This document shows positions 7,409 to 15,761 of a DNA stretch of 64,000 nt, piece by piece. The position numbers and the translations under genes are program-made. The notes beneath the pieces are model-generated. The model did not search any database, was not told the DNA's origin, and saw only the letters and a program-made list of their open reading frames with translations. Within the stretch, counting starts at the first letter, position 1. Each line of letters begins with the position of its first letter. Source of the stretch: a virus; the IMG/VR virus record IMGVR_UViG_3300042516_002692, positions 1-64,000 of that record. The stretch is one strand, 5' to 3'.

Positions 7409-9042
7409 TTGGATCTGAAGCTTCTTATCTGAATACTGGGTACGCTTCTTACGGTCGTGAGCTTATTAGGCGGCTTATCGCTACCGGCAAGTATGAAGTA
7501 GCCGAGATCTCCTGCTACGGATCTGCCGATGACGAAAGACGTAGGGAAATTCCTTGGAAGAACTACCCAATGGCTCCCTCTAAGGGCGATTCTGACGAGG
7601 TAAAGCAGATATATGCCTCTAATCCGGCCAACCAATTTGGGGCATGGAGATTCGAGAGGGCCTGCCTAGATTTTAAGCCAGACTGCCTAATTATGCAGAA
7701 AGATCCATGGATGGATTCTTGGGTGAAGCATTCGCCATTTAGACCATTCTTCTCTTGGTCTTGGGCCAGTACGGTGGACTCAGCCCCGCAGAATCCAGAA
7801 TGGATTAATCAATTTGCCGATGCTGACTACTTCTACACTCTCTCAGAGTGGGCCGAGGGGGTCATCAAGGAGCAGGCTGGCGATTCAGTAAACCTAGTTG
7901 GTTCTGTGACGATGTGTGCTGCTGACGAGTTCAAGCCAGTCCCTAACAAGGCGGCACATAGGCTCTCTATGGGTCTAGATCCCGATTGGAAAATTATTGG
8001 GACCGTCATGAGGAATCAGCGAAGAAAGCTCTTCCCCGAACTCCTAGAGGCCTTCGCTCTTTATCTAGCCACTACCGGAGATGAAAAGACTTATCTCTAT
8101 TGCCATACGTCATACCCAGACAATGGTTGGGACCTTCCACAATTGATGATGAAGTACGGTATATCATCTCGGGTCCTATTCAGCTATGCCTGCGAAGAAT
8201 GCGGCAAATTATCAATCAGCAAATTTAGCGATACGATCAAGCAATGCAAGGGCTGCAAAAAGTATGCAGCAAAGCTATCTAGTGTAAGTAATGGTGCTAC
8301 GACCGCTGAGTTGGCCAAAATCTATAACCTGTTTGACTTATACATCCAATATTCAAACTCAGAGGGAATGGGCATAGGCCAGCTTGAGGCGGCTGCTTGT
8401 GGAGTACCAGTTATGTCTACTGACTATTCCGCAATGGAATCCATCGTCCGTAAAATTGGCGGATTCCCAATTCCACTCAGGGCAAAAGTCCTAGAGCTTG
8501 AAACTGGGTGCTATCGAGCAATTCCAGAGATAGACGAGGTTGTCTCCTATTGGAAGATGTTTTTCTCTTTACCGGAGAGTGATAGGGCGGCGATATCTGA
8601 GAAGACTTTGTCTGAGTACTCTCGCAACTTCAATTGGGACGAAGTAGTCGGAAAGTGGATGGTTTCACTCGACCAGTCTCCAAAGGGGGCTTGGGATAAA
8701 CCATTTAGACAAATCAAGATCCCGGATGACAAAATCCCGAATTTCACCAACAATAAGGATTTTCTTGACTGGGCTATTTCTTCCTATTTGCCCCATTCTA
8801 ATCTGATTAACTCATATGAGGCTAACTGCCTACTTAGGGATCTGAACTTCAAATCCTATAAACCCAACCCATGTGGTTTCTTCTATTCGGAGAACTCTTA
8901 CTTTAATAGGGTTCCTTTTGTAGATTTCAGCAGAGACCACGTTATCAAAATGTTCAAGGGCAAGGCTGAGACATTCAATTTCTGGGAAAGCGTGAGATGT
9001 GGCAAGAGGAAACTACAATCGGAGGACTGGCTCAATGATTAG
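7390..9042 (+). CDS. GT4/GT-B glycosyltransferase with inserted zinc ribbon
   Basis: A 550-residue GT-B enzyme. The N-terminal Rossmann half opens with KRVLVGSEASYLNTGYASYGREL, the usual nucleotide-free acceptor domain of GT4. The donor half carries KIIGTVMRNQRRKLFPELLEAF (about 201-222) and the sugar-nucleotide motif SEGMGIGQLEAAACGVPV (about 324-341), with the conserved pair E325/E333. Between them C268, C271, C286 and C289 (CEECGK, CKGCKK) form a zinc ribbon that ordinary GT4 enzymes lack. About 150 residues of unassigned sequence follow the donor domain. It heads the glycan cluster, starts inside the sigma gene and probably transfers a sugar to a phage or host glycan; donor and acceptor are unknown. 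Confidence 0.88.
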   Translation: MLKRVLVGSEASYLNTGYASYGRELIRRLIATGKYEVAEISCYGSADDERRREIPWKNYPMAPSKGDSDEVKQIYASNPANQFGAWRFERACLDFKPDCLIMQKDPWMDSWVKHSPFRPFFSWSWASTVDSAPQNPEWINQFADADYFYTLSEWAEGVIKEQAGDSVNLVGSVTMCAADEFKPVPNKAAHRLSMGLDPDWKIIGTVMRNQRRKLFPELLEAFALYLATTGDEKTYLYCHTSYPDNGWDLPQLMMKYGISSRVLFSYACEECGKLSISKFSDTIKQCKGCKKYAAKLSSVSNGATTAELAKIYNLFDLYIQYSNSEGMGIGQLEAAACGVPVMSTDYSAMESIVRKIGGFPIPLRAKVLELETGCYRAIPEIDEVVSYWKMFFSLPESDRAAISEKTLSEYSRNFNWDEVVGKWMVSLDQSPKGAWDKPFRQIKIPDDKIPNFTNNKDFLDWAISSYLPHSNLINSYEANCLLRDLNFKSYKPNPCGFFYSENSYFNRVPFVDFSRDHVIKMFKGKAETFNFWESVRCGKRKLQSEDWLND

Positions 9043-9748
9043 TACAACTTGTAAAGATTGTGTCTTTAAAGAAATGCATGGTAAGGTTCAGACTGGATGC
9101 AAACTACTTATTCTTGAGAGATTCAGAGATGCCGGAGAAGAACTATCTAGATACCAAGACGAAGAGTCTACCTTCTACAAGGTGGATCGCATCTGTATGT
9201 GGCGAAGGTCTGAGCCAACCGAGGATATCGAAAAAGATGTCTATATCAAATCTAACATTGTGGTAATGCATGATGAAGGTGACGATCTGGACCAAACCCT
9301 AGAAGATATCTATAATCTTGACACTCCCAAGCCTCCGAGGGTTATAGTATGTCATACAACCAAAAATTTGCTTGAGGGTTACGACAAATGGTCTAAGAAA
9401 TTTGGCCCACAAAGATTCTCCTGTATCATGTTGGTTGAATCTCTATATAGCGGCTCTGGATGCGATGAAGCGTTTAAGAGATCGAAAAATGGCTGGATCT
9501 TTTTCATCAAATCTGGCGATAGAGTAGATAAAGATATGCTGAATGCTCTAAACTACTCTGTGAACTACAAAATGAGTAAGCATTTAGCGACTACCGGAAT
9601 TATTAGTTATATGGCCGTTGCCTATAAATTACTCAAAGGACAAATGGGAAATATCCACGAGACATTGCTCGAAATAAATGGGGCTACAAAAGACTGGAAA
9701 GAAATCTATGAAGATTATCGGCTATACATTTCGGGACAAAGCTCCTAA
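9035..9748 (+). CDS. Cys-motif protein with GT-A (GT2-like) fold, putative glycosyltransferase
   Basis: The ATG at 9035 has GGAGG upstream (9020-9025) and overlaps the previous stop; an earlier GTG at 8999 would add residues from inside the glycosyltransferase gene. The 237-residue product opens with a cysteine cluster (TTCKDCVFKE, TGCKLL, RICMWRR). After it comes an alternating strand/helix region with VVMHDEGDDLDQTLEDI and KNGWIFFIKSGDRVDKDMLNAL. The latter resembles the GT2 position where a strand ends in the metal-binding acidic motif, here SGDRVD instead of DADD. Location inside the glycan cluster supports a sugar-transfer role, but the catalytic residues are not convincing and it could be a degenerate or regulatory member. 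Confidence 0.6.
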   Translation: MISTTCKDCVFKEMHGKVQTGCKLLILERFRDAGEELSRYQDEESTFYKVDRICMWRRSEPTEDIEKDVYIKSNIVVMHDEGDDLDQTLEDIYNLDTPKPPRVIVCHTTKNLLEGYDKWSKKFGPQRFSCIMLVESLYSGSGCDEAFKRSKNGWIFFIKSGDRVDKDMLNALNYSVNYKMSKHLATTGIISYMAVAYKLLKGQMGNIHETLLEINGATKDWKEIYEDYRLYISGQSS

Positions 9749-10076
9749 GACTAGTCCATTTGTCGACGAGGTCGTTATTCTCAAAGAGTATAGCGAGCTA
9801 CAGGGCGACTATGCGATAGACATAACTCTGGGAGAATTAGCAGAAGACCCAAGACCTTGGCTCAAAGATGCAGCCGCCTATTATGGCGACTATTTCGACC
9901 AGTATGGTACTTACTCTCTGCACAGCATGTTCCCGTCAATAAGGACAACTTATCCCGGAATGATTTATAAGACATCTCTGCTGGTGGAATGTAAAACCAA
10001 AAACCCGCTAGAGGAGATCTGTAAGAATAATACCATTTCCTATATTCCTCGCCCAATGTTTAAGATTGTAATATGA
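9708..10076 (+). CDS. Hypothetical protein of glycan cluster
   Basis: A 122-residue protein starting at ATG 9708 inside the previous gene (41 bases overlap). It has an N-terminal strand MKIIGYTF, an aromatic-rich middle (AAAYYGDYFDQYGTYSLHSMF) and a basic C-terminus. There are no catalytic motifs I recognise. Its stop overlaps the start of the nucleotidyltransferase gene (ATGA-type), so it is in the same transcription unit. It could be the detached acceptor domain of a glycosyltransferase, but this is only a guess from position. Confidence 0.6.
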   Translation: MKIIGYTFRDKAPKTSPFVDEVVILKEYSELQGDYAIDITLGELAEDPRPWLKDAAAYYGDYFDQYGTYSLHSMFPSIRTTYPGMIYKTSLLVECKTKNPLEEICKNNTISYIPRPMFKIVI

Positions 10077-10720
10077 GCACCTATATATTGCTTTCTGCTG
10101 GGGCAGGAAGGTCTATGCAGACTAGAGGGGCTAAAGCCCTATTAGAGTATAATGGACTTACTGTGCTAGACCATCAGGTCAAAACTATACAGAGGTTTGA
10201 CAAGAAGGCAGACATTCTTGTCGTAACTGGGGTTGGTCATGACAGGATCGTCAAACACATCAGTAAAAGAGAGTATGACATTCGTGTTCTATTCAACTAT
10301 AACTACAAGCTAACTAGCCAGACCGAGAGTCTCAGGCTAGCCCTAAATGCAATAAGGCATGACGCAGTCTATATCATTCATGGAGACATGATTTTCAATG
10401 AGGCGAGTCTGTGTTGCTCGAATAGGTCATCTCTGGTGCTGTCGTCAAATGATGACAAGAAAAGTGTCGGAGTCGCATATTCAGATGGAATGGTTATCCA
10501 TTTGTCCTATGGCCTTCCAGAGAAGTGGGGCCAAATAGCCTATATCTGCAAAAAGGACTTTCAGATCGCTAAGAGGACGATAAACTCGTTCAGAAACAAC
10601 AAGATGACTTTTGAGTACATCAATATGCTCTTAAAAGAGATTACGATGTCTATTGTCTATGATGGTGTTAAAACATTGGAGATAAATAAAGACTATGAAA
10701 ACGCTAGTGATAACATCTAA
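10073..10720 (+). CDS. Sugar nucleotidyltransferase (MobA/RmlA-like NTP transferase)
   Basis: A 215-residue GT-A-fold nucleotidyltransferase. The nucleotide loop is LLSAGAGRSMQTRGAKALLEYNG (residues 6-28 with one break), equivalent to the L-A-G-x-G-x-R-M...K-x-L signature of NTP_transferases. VTGVGHDRIVKHI and YIIHGDMIF (the D of the metal site) follow in order. These enzymes activate a sugar-1-phosphate or a polyol phosphate to an NDP- or CMP-sugar. Together with the adjacent glycosyltransferases this suggests the phage makes its own activated donor. The exact sugar and nucleotide cannot be inferred. Confidence 0.8.
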   Translation: MSTYILLSAGAGRSMQTRGAKALLEYNGLTVLDHQVKTIQRFDKKADILVVTGVGHDRIVKHISKREYDIRVLFNYNYKLTSQTESLRLALNAIRHDAVYIIHGDMIFNEASLCCSNRSSLVLSSNDDKKSVGVAYSDGMVIHLSYGLPEKWGQIAYICKKDFQIAKRTINSFRNNKMTFEYINMLLKEITMSIVYDGVKTLEINKDYENASDNI

Positions 10721-11384
10721 AAATGACTTTAGAATTCATACCCTGATGGCTCCACTAAAGAGTCTTATGGAAGTCGGATTCATGGCCAAGTACGATGGCC
10801 AATCAGTTTCTGATTTCGGTGCAGACTTGGTATTCACTGATGAGCCAGAAAAGACGCCCGGAGCATATGACCTCAGCAAAATTGGCTCTATCCGCCCGTT
10901 CATCAATCTAATATCATATACTGAGCCACACAATACGCCAAAATATGAGTCTGATATCTCATACATCGGTCCAATATCCGATATGGACTCTTCATTGTTG
11001 GACCTATATCGACTCGGATACAATGTGAGGAACTTCTTTGGGTCAGCTTCTCTTTTACCGTGCTATTCTGGCTCTATCCAGATTGGCGAGTGTTGGTCCA
11101 TCTATAAGACGGCTAAAGTCTCGCCGATTCCTAGATCAGATATTGGATATAGAGAGCTGGACATAATCGCCGGAGATGGGAACCCCCTGAAGTTTTCGAC
11201 AAAAGAAGAGTTCATATCTGAAGCGATCAAGGGGATTAAGGGCAAAAAATTTAAGCATACTATGTCCAAGACCAGCATTTTTGCTGGTCATACAAATTTT
11301 GACAGACTTTCTCAGATCGTTCATGATCTAGGGTTTTCTGCAGTGGCCAAGAAGATACTAGAGGACAAAAAATGCTTGGTTTAA
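10695..11384 (+). CDS. CgeB/GT1-like protein, putative glycosyltransferase
   Basis: A 229-residue protein starting 26 bases inside the nucleotidyltransferase gene. It begins with a Rossmann-like strand/helix (KTLVITSKNDFRIHTLMAPL) and later has SASLLPCYSGSIQIGECWSIYKTAKVSP, which resembles the Y-x-G-x-I-x...I-W-S-L-Y-K-x-A-K-V segment of CgeB/GT-B glycosyltransferases. The full donor motif normally after it is missing, so the enzyme would be short for GT-B. It lies between two other cluster genes. The assignment is tentative. Confidence 0.55.
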   Translation: MKTLVITSKNDFRIHTLMAPLKSLMEVGFMAKYDGQSVSDFGADLVFTDEPEKTPGAYDLSKIGSIRPFINLISYTEPHNTPKYESDISYIGPISDMDSSLLDLYRLGYNVRNFFGSASLLPCYSGSIQIGECWSIYKTAKVSPIPRSDIGYRELDIIAGDGNPLKFSTKEEFISEAIKGIKGKKFKHTMSKTSIFAGHTNFDRLSQIVHDLGFSAVAKKILEDKKCLV

Positions 11385-11809
11385 TAGTGGCCGATACTAA
11401 CTTTTCAGAACGATCAATAATGGCGTTTGAGGAACTTAACAAGAAGGCTAGGGGGCTAGATGAGGCTTCTTTGTTCTACGTGAACCTAAGCTCTCAGGTT
11501 CTGCCAGCCGACTTCTCCATCATGAATATCACAGAGATCGCCAATGCATATGATTGGACTCTAGTAGCGACTTGCCTAATGTCAGCCGATATACTCAAAA
11601 TGGCGACAATAAGGGCCAAAAAAGCGTATTATATGATGGATCTGGCCTTTTTAATGAAACCGTATGACTTTGTGAAGACATATGAGACCTTGTCTAAGCT
11701 GAAGCTCATCGTAAGGTCAGAACATCACCAAAGGTTCATCAAGAACCTATTCAATCTTGACTCTATTGTTTTACCGTTTGAGTTGGATAAGATATGCAAT
11801 ACGCTATAG
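11372..11809 (+). CDS. Hypothetical protein of glycan cluster
   Basis: A 145-residue protein, ATG 11372, overlapping its upstream neighbour by 13 bases. It has alternating strands and helices: MLGLIVADTNFSERSIMAFEEL, then WTLVATCLMSADIL and KKAYYMMDLAFLM, LKLIVRSEHHQRFIKNLF. This reads like the N-terminal half of a GT-B Rossmann domain without the nucleotide-binding half. Possibly it acts with the preceding CgeB-like protein as a split enzyme; I see no direct proof. The stop overlaps the start of the endonuclease gene by 16 bases. Confidence 0.6.
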   Translation: MLGLIVADTNFSERSIMAFEELNKKARGLDEASLFYVNLSSQVLPADFSIMNITEIANAYDWTLVATCLMSADILKMATIRAKKAYYMMDLAFLMKPYDFVKTYETLSKLKLIVRSEHHQRFIKNLFNLDSIVLPFELDKICNTL

Positions 11810-12600
11810 TTAATTCTGCGAAACTCCGTTTCTCCTATTTGGATGAAAAGAAGTCTGTTCCCACCATCGCTGTCGAAATGGGCACTAATGAAACCAAGAT
11901 TAGGCGAGCCCTAAAGTTCTTGGGGGTTCCAATCCGCTCTTATGCGGAAGCTCAGAGTGTAGCCATTTCTCAGGGGATCGCTAAGCATCCCACCAAGGGG
12001 AAAAAGCTCTCCAAGGAAACAATCAATAACATTTCAGCCCAAAGATCAAAAGCTTGGCTTGATTTGCCGGAAGATGAAAAGCAGAAATTCCGCGACCTCA
12101 AAAAGGAACAGTGGAATAATATGACCGAGTCAGCTAAAGAGAATCTGAGATCAGCAGCCTACGCAGCGATCCGAGAATCAGCCGAAATTGGGTCTAAAAC
12201 TGAGAGGTATGTATCTGCCGCTCTTGAAGAAGAGGGCTATGGCGTAATCATTCATGCCAGAAATCTCATACAAAGTCAGGCTCTTGAGGTTGACATGTTC
12301 ATCCCTGACCTTAAAACTGCTGTAGAGATTGACGGCCCGTCACATTTCGAGCCGGTTTGGGGACCTGATCGGCTGAGAAAGCAACAGTCTGCTGACACTG
12401 CTAAGCAGGGATTGTTGATGAATAATGGGTACGCCCTGATAAGGGTAAAACAATTGGATAGGTCGATGAGTGTTAAAAGAATGAAGGATGTTTATGAGTT
12501 AATCCTGTCTGAACTTAGGAAGATTGAAGTTGAATTTCCTCCACTCGGCAAAAGGATGATCGAGTTGGAAATTAAAGATGGTGTTACTAGGAAGATTTAG
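11794..12600 (+). CDS. Free-standing homing-type endonuclease (HTH, NUMOD3-like, PD-(D/E)XK)
   Basis: A 268-residue modular nuclease. An N-terminal helix-turn-helix (KSVPTIAVEMGTNETKIRRALKFLGV) is followed by a NUMOD3-like segment (KGKKLSKETINNISAQRSKAW) and by a VSR/EDxHD-type nuclease domain. In the latter LEVDMFIPDLKTAVEIDGPSHF supplies the D...E-x-D-G active-site strands, and an Arg/Lys-rich helix and YALIRVKQLDR follow. The combination of DNA-recognition modules with this nuclease is typical of phage homing endonucleases. It sits at the end of the glycan operon, directly before a candidate promoter, a place where mobile genes often insert. No intron is visible around it. Confidence 0.8.
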   Translation: MQYAIVNSAKLRFSYLDEKKSVPTIAVEMGTNETKIRRALKFLGVPIRSYAEAQSVAISQGIAKHPTKGKKLSKETINNISAQRSKAWLDLPEDEKQKFRDLKKEQWNNMTESAKENLRSAAYAAIRESAEIGSKTERYVSAALEEEGYGVIIHARNLIQSQALEVDMFIPDLKTAVEIDGPSHFEPVWGPDRLRKQQSADTAKQGLLMNNGYALIRVKQLDRSMSVKRMKDVYELILSELRKIEVEFPPLGKRMIELEIKDGVTRKI

Positions 12601-12602
12601 GC

Positions 12603-12619
12603 TATAATAGATCGAGGAA
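12603..12619 (+). promoter_or_regulatory. Candidate -10 box TATAAT and SD for the annealing-protein gene
   Basis: TATAAT at 12603-12608 matches the sigma-70 -10 consensus exactly and is followed by GAGGAA (12614-12619) four bases before the ATG at 12624. The corresponding -35 position (about 12582-12587) reads TGTTAC, a poor match. It would separate the annealing/SSB pair from the glycan operon. The short leader (under 15 bases between box and ATG) puts the start of transcription very close to the SD, which weakens the call. Confidence 0.35.
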
Positions 12620-12623
12620 ACGA

Positions 12624-13286
12624 ATGAGCACTGAAGAAAAGACAGTTCCGGATTATTTATCTCCAGAGTGGGACACTTATGCGATGTCTCAGTTTGCCCC
12701 AAATGAACTTCAGGAAGGGCATCCTAACGCTGCTGGACTTCGTAGGGTAGCAGAACTACTCCTAGGACCAATTCTCAAGAGTGGCCCAACTCAGGTATTT
12801 CCATCTGAGGGGAATGGCCCCACTAGAGCTACTGTCGTTTATTCTGTCACATTCTCGTGGAAAGCGGACGGTACTATCAGAGAATACTCTGAAGTGGCTG
12901 ACGTTTGGCACGGGAACACTGACGCACTCTTCTGCGGATACGCTGTAGCGACCGCCTCCACCCGAGCAGAGGGAAGAGCCCTCCGCAAGGCTTTAAAGCT
13001 TAAGAAGTGTTCCGCAGAAGAGTTGAGCAAAAATGATGTGGCCAAAATTGTGGCTGAAGAAACAGTTGAGAAGATCTCGAACGAGCAAATTAGTTTCATT
13101 GATAGCAAGTGTAAGAAGCTTGATATCAATGTGATCGCCTTTATTAACTCTGGGGAGAAGCAATATCGCAGCATTTACGACGTGACGAGAGATACAGCAG
13201 CAAAGATGATCAAGAAGTTAACAGAGTTAACGAATGACAAAACTTTGATCGGCGAACCAATCAAAGTTTATACCGAATGGAGATAG
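12624..13286 (+). CDS. Rad52-like single-strand annealing protein (putative)
   Basis: A 220-residue protein with the order of elements typical of Rad52/Sak-type annealing proteins: a central strand RATVVYSVTFSWKADG, a second strand pair REYSEVADVW, and the signature helix ASTRAEGRALRKALKLK, which parallels the A-x-T-x-A-(D/E)-x-R-A-L-K-R-A-L motif. A C-terminal helical tail follows (ISNEQISFIDSKCKK), in a place where other annealing proteins carry an interaction tail. Such proteins coat and anneal complementary ssDNA. The neighbouring SSB-like gene supports the role. Similarity was judged by eye, and other nucleic-acid-binding families remain possible. Confidence 0.5.
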   Translation: MSTEEKTVPDYLSPEWDTYAMSQFAPNELQEGHPNAAGLRRVAELLLGPILKSGPTQVFPSEGNGPTRATVVYSVTFSWKADGTIREYSEVADVWHGNTDALFCGYAVATASTRAEGRALRKALKLKKCSAEELSKNDVAKIVAEETVEKISNEQISFIDSKCKKLDINVIAFINSGEKQYRSIYDVTRDTAAKMIKKLTELTNDKTLIGEPIKVYTEWR

Positions 13287-13314
13287 GGCTGTCGCCCTTC
13301 CCAGTGAATTTTTT
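13285..13314 (+). terminator. Weak hairpin plus T-run between annealing and SSB-like genes
   Basis: AGGGC (13285-13289), loop TGTC, GCCCT (13294-13298), then a run of six T at 13309-13314. The T-run is ten bases from the stem, so termination would be inefficient. The stem begins on the stop codon of the annealing-protein gene. It may act as partial attenuator or mRNA end. Confidence 0.3.
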
Positions 13315-13327
13315 AGAAAGCGAAGCA

Positions 13328-13930
13328 ATGAGCAGAACTGATACACAAACATCCAACAAGATCAAGTCCCCTGTTAAGTACTACATCGAATTCGGTGGTG
13401 CCGAAGGGATTTGGGCCTATTGGGACGGTGAAAAGAATGTGAGGTTTGATACCCTCGAATTCGTGGTAATGGATATTCGATCGTCAATCGGTGGTTGGAG
13501 CGATTCTAACAATTGTCGCATCAACTCCAACATTGTTAAGTCTACCGTAAAGAATCCACTGACTGTCAGGGCTGGCAAGGTGGTCCTCGCTGAGGGACTT
13601 TACGCTGACATCAAGAATGACGTAGTAGCGGCAGGAGGTAAGTTCGTCACTAACATCTTCGCAATGGCTAAGATTGATGAAGCTTGGACCCCGGTCGATA
13701 TTCAGTTGTCTGGGGCGTGCCTGCGAGACTGGTCAGCCTTCGTCGAGGCGAGTGGAAGCATCTTCAAGGTATACGAGATGGTCGTTTCTGCGACTCGTGG
13801 CGAAGCCCAGAAGAAGGGGGCGGTTAAGTACTTCACTCCTACTTTTACTGCTGGAGAATTGGACGCCGAAGTGGCCGCAGCAGCAGATGAATTCTGTAGA
13901 GATAAGCTGATTCCTTATCTGAACCAGTAA
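13328..13930 (+). CDS. Single-stranded DNA-binding-like protein
   Basis: From ATG 13328 the protein is 200 residues; the longer frame opened at 13277 would begin inside the upstream gene and read through the hairpin. Features are those of a phage SSB-like group: SPVKYYIEFGGAEGIWAYWDGEK at the N-terminus, a central block DIRSSIGGWSDSNNCRINSNIVKSTVKNPLTVR, AEGLYADIKNDVVAAGGKFVTNIF and DIQLSGACLRDWSAFVEA. Beta-rich spacing with aromatic residues fits an OB-fold. The acidic flexible tail usual in SSBs is short here. It follows the Rad52-like gene, so the two probably act together on ssDNA. The family match is from memory of similar phage proteins. Confidence 0.6.
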   Translation: MSRTDTQTSNKIKSPVKYYIEFGGAEGIWAYWDGEKNVRFDTLEFVVMDIRSSIGGWSDSNNCRINSNIVKSTVKNPLTVRAGKVVLAEGLYADIKNDVVAAGGKFVTNIFAMAKIDEAWTPVDIQLSGACLRDWSAFVEASGSIFKVYEMVVSATRGEAQKKGAVKYFTPTFTAGELDAEVAAAADEFCRDKLIPYLNQ

Positions 13931-13967
13931 AATAGAATGGTCTAATTAACGATCAGATCACACTGAA

Positions 13968-13991
13968 GGGTGGCGAAAGCCACCCCTTCTC
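13968..13991 (+). terminator. Hairpin with GAAA tetraloop after SSB-like gene
   Basis: GGGTGGC (13968-13974), GAAA, GCCACCC (13979-13985), followed by CTTCTC. The stem is GC-rich and stable, and the loop is a GNRA tetraloop, but the tail is pyrimidine rather than a pure T-run. A similar hairpin with the same TTCTCG tail lies on the minus strand after the tail-tube gene. Probable transcript end or processing point before glf. Confidence 0.5.
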
Positions 13992-14004
13992 GTTGGATGA
14001 GCCT

Positions 14005-15075
14005 ATGCTAGATTTCCTTATAGTCGGGGCAGGATGTTTCGGGGCGACGTTTGCTAGAGTTGTGAAAGACCATGGCAAAAGTTGTTTGGTCATCGATAAG
14101 CGGGAGCATATAGCAGGAAATTGTTTCACCACTAAGCAGAACGGGATTGATGTCCATGAATATGGTGCCCATATATTTCATACCTCGAACGAAGAAGTAT
14201 GGAACTTTGTTAATCGCTTCAGCAAATTTAATAATTACAGGCACACAGTTAAAGTTTCAAATTTTGGCAAGATCTACTCATTTCCCATAAACTTAATGAC
14301 GCTATATCAGATGTGGGGAGTCCAAACTCCCGAGTCGGCCCACCATGCTCTTCAGCAAAGACAAATTCCATCCGTGGAAGATGATCTGGAATCCTATATC
14401 CTATCTCAAATAGGATCTGAACTCTATGAAACATTCGTACGAGATTACACGTTGAAACAATGGGGAACCGATCCTAAAAATTTGCCAAAATCCATCATCA
14501 AGCGTCTTCCAATAAGACTATCATTTGATGACAGGTATTTCTTGGATACATATCAGGGCATCCCTGTTGACGGCTACACATCTCTTTTTACTGAAATGCT
14601 TTCTGGAATTCGGGTCGAGACTGGGGTCGATTACTTCGCCAATAAGGGCCGACTAGATCGATTAGCAAAGAGGGTTGTTTATACTGGGCCAATTGATCAA
14701 TATTTTGACTATGATTTTGGCAGACTAGGCTGGAGGAGTCTACGATTTGAGACTGAACTCGTAAGAAAGCCAGACTATCAGGGGTGTAGTGTGATGAACT
14801 ATACTGATAGAACTCCATTTACGCGGATATGTGAGCACAAGCATTTCACAGGAGTGCTTACAGATACGACAGTGATAACAAGAGAATTTCCGTCAGATTC
14901 TGGAGACGAATTCTACCCGATTCGAACCAAGCATGACATAATCACCTATAATAGGTACAAGGCACTTACTTCTTTGGGAAGTACCATATTCGGTGGCCGA
15001 TTAGGCCACTACAAATACATAGACATGCATCAAGCGATTGGTGCAGCTTTAAAGGCGGCGTATGAAGTATTATAG
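14005..15075 (+). CDS. glf: UDP-galactopyranose mutase
   Basis: A 356-residue flavoprotein that converts UDP-Galp to UDP-Galf for galactofuranose-containing glycans. The FAD Rossmann loop LIVGAGCFGATFARV is at the N-terminus, followed by VIDKREHIAGNCFT, and then EYGAHIFHTSNEEVW, the His-containing flavin-proximal segment typical of bacterial UGM. YTLKQWGTDPKNLP and the substrate-loop Arg and Tyr residues follow. Length is close to bacterial UGMs (about 370). ATG 14005 is preferred over TTG 13993. The gene opens the second half of the glycan cluster, behind a hairpin terminator. The family call is secure; how Galf is used here is unknown. Confidence 0.93.
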   Translation: MLDFLIVGAGCFGATFARVVKDHGKSCLVIDKREHIAGNCFTTKQNGIDVHEYGAHIFHTSNEEVWNFVNRFSKFNNYRHTVKVSNFGKIYSFPINLMTLYQMWGVQTPESAHHALQQRQIPSVEDDLESYILSQIGSELYETFVRDYTLKQWGTDPKNLPKSIIKRLPIRLSFDDRYFLDTYQGIPVDGYTSLFTEMLSGIRVETGVDYFANKGRLDRLAKRVVYTGPIDQYFDYDFGRLGWRSLRFETELVRKPDYQGCSVMNYTDRTPFTRICEHKHFTGVLTDTTVITREFPSDSGDEFYPIRTKHDIITYNRYKALTSLGSTIFGGRLGHYKYIDMHQAIGAALKAAYEVL

Positions 15076-15289
15076 ACTAGTGTTTAAAAAAGACAATTTA
15101 GGAGTATCGTTTTCTGAAATTTCAGAGCAGACGATAGATGATGCCACTTTTTCTAAAATGAATTGGGATAAGCCGATTATCAGACAATTTGATGGCAGAT
15201 ATCACCACTTTATCTCCTTGCATAGAGATTATTTAGAGTGCATTTTACTTGGAGTCGGCGTGTATCAGGAGTTGTCAAGTGGGATTTGA
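15062..15289 (+). CDS. Small hypothetical protein
   Basis: A 75-residue protein that starts inside the last 14 bases of glf and ends inside the methyltransferase start. It is mixed alpha/beta with aromatic clusters (MKYYRLVFKK, GRYHHFISLHRDYLECILL). Overlaps on both sides and the GGCGG ahead of the ATG suggest it is translated as part of the operon. No family recognised. Confidence 0.5.
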   Translation: MKYYRLVFKKDNLGVSFSEISEQTIDDATFSKMNWDKPIIRQFDGRYHHFISLHRDYLECILLGVGVYQELSSGI

Positions 15290-15761
15290 AATACAGGCAG
15301 ATGATGTCCTATTCCTATATGCCCTTATAAGGGCATTTAAGATAAAGACAGTTCTAGAACTTGGCGGTCTGGATGGCTTTTCTGCTAGATGCTTTTGTTG
15401 GGCAGGAGCAAAAGTTTGGAGCGTTGATGTGAACTCATTTTCAATCAACCATCCAGACCATATTATGATTTCCAAAAATATATCTGATATAAGAATTGAG
15501 GATATAGGGTCATCCATTGAGATGATATTCTTTGATGCTCACTGCTACGAAGAGCAGACTAAATGTCTTGAGCTTCTAAAAAGAGAGTCAGTTATTACAG
15601 ATAGCACGATGTTGGTATTTCACGATACGGCAGGACACCATCAGATATCTGAAAAATTGATGGTTAATGACTTGATATCTTCTGGCTACAGTTGCTTACA
15701 TGTCCCGACAGAAAAGGGGCTAAGTATTTGTAGAAAAACTATTCCGCTGGAGATAGTGTGA
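15279..15761 (+). CDS. SAM-dependent methyltransferase-like protein
   Basis: The start is GTG 15279, with AGGAG (15267-15271) seven bases upstream; a longer reading from TTG 15249 lacks a site. The 160-residue product has motif I TVLELGGLDGFSARCFCWAGAKVWSVDV (in two parts), where the G-x-G loop is LGGLDG and the acidic end of strand 2 is SVDV. IEMIFFDAHCYEEQTKCLELL matches the motif II strand with the D of methyltransferase_24-type O-methyltransferases, followed by STMLVFHDTAG. These enzymes often methylate sugars. In this cluster a glycan acceptor is the natural guess. Confidence 0.72.
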   Translation: MGFEIQADDVLFLYALIRAFKIKTVLELGGLDGFSARCFCWAGAKVWSVDVNSFSINHPDHIMISKNISDIRIEDIGSSIEMIFFDAHCYEEQTKCLELLKRESVITDSTMLVFHDTAGHHQISEKLMVNDLISSGYSCLHVPTEKGLSICRKTIPLEIV

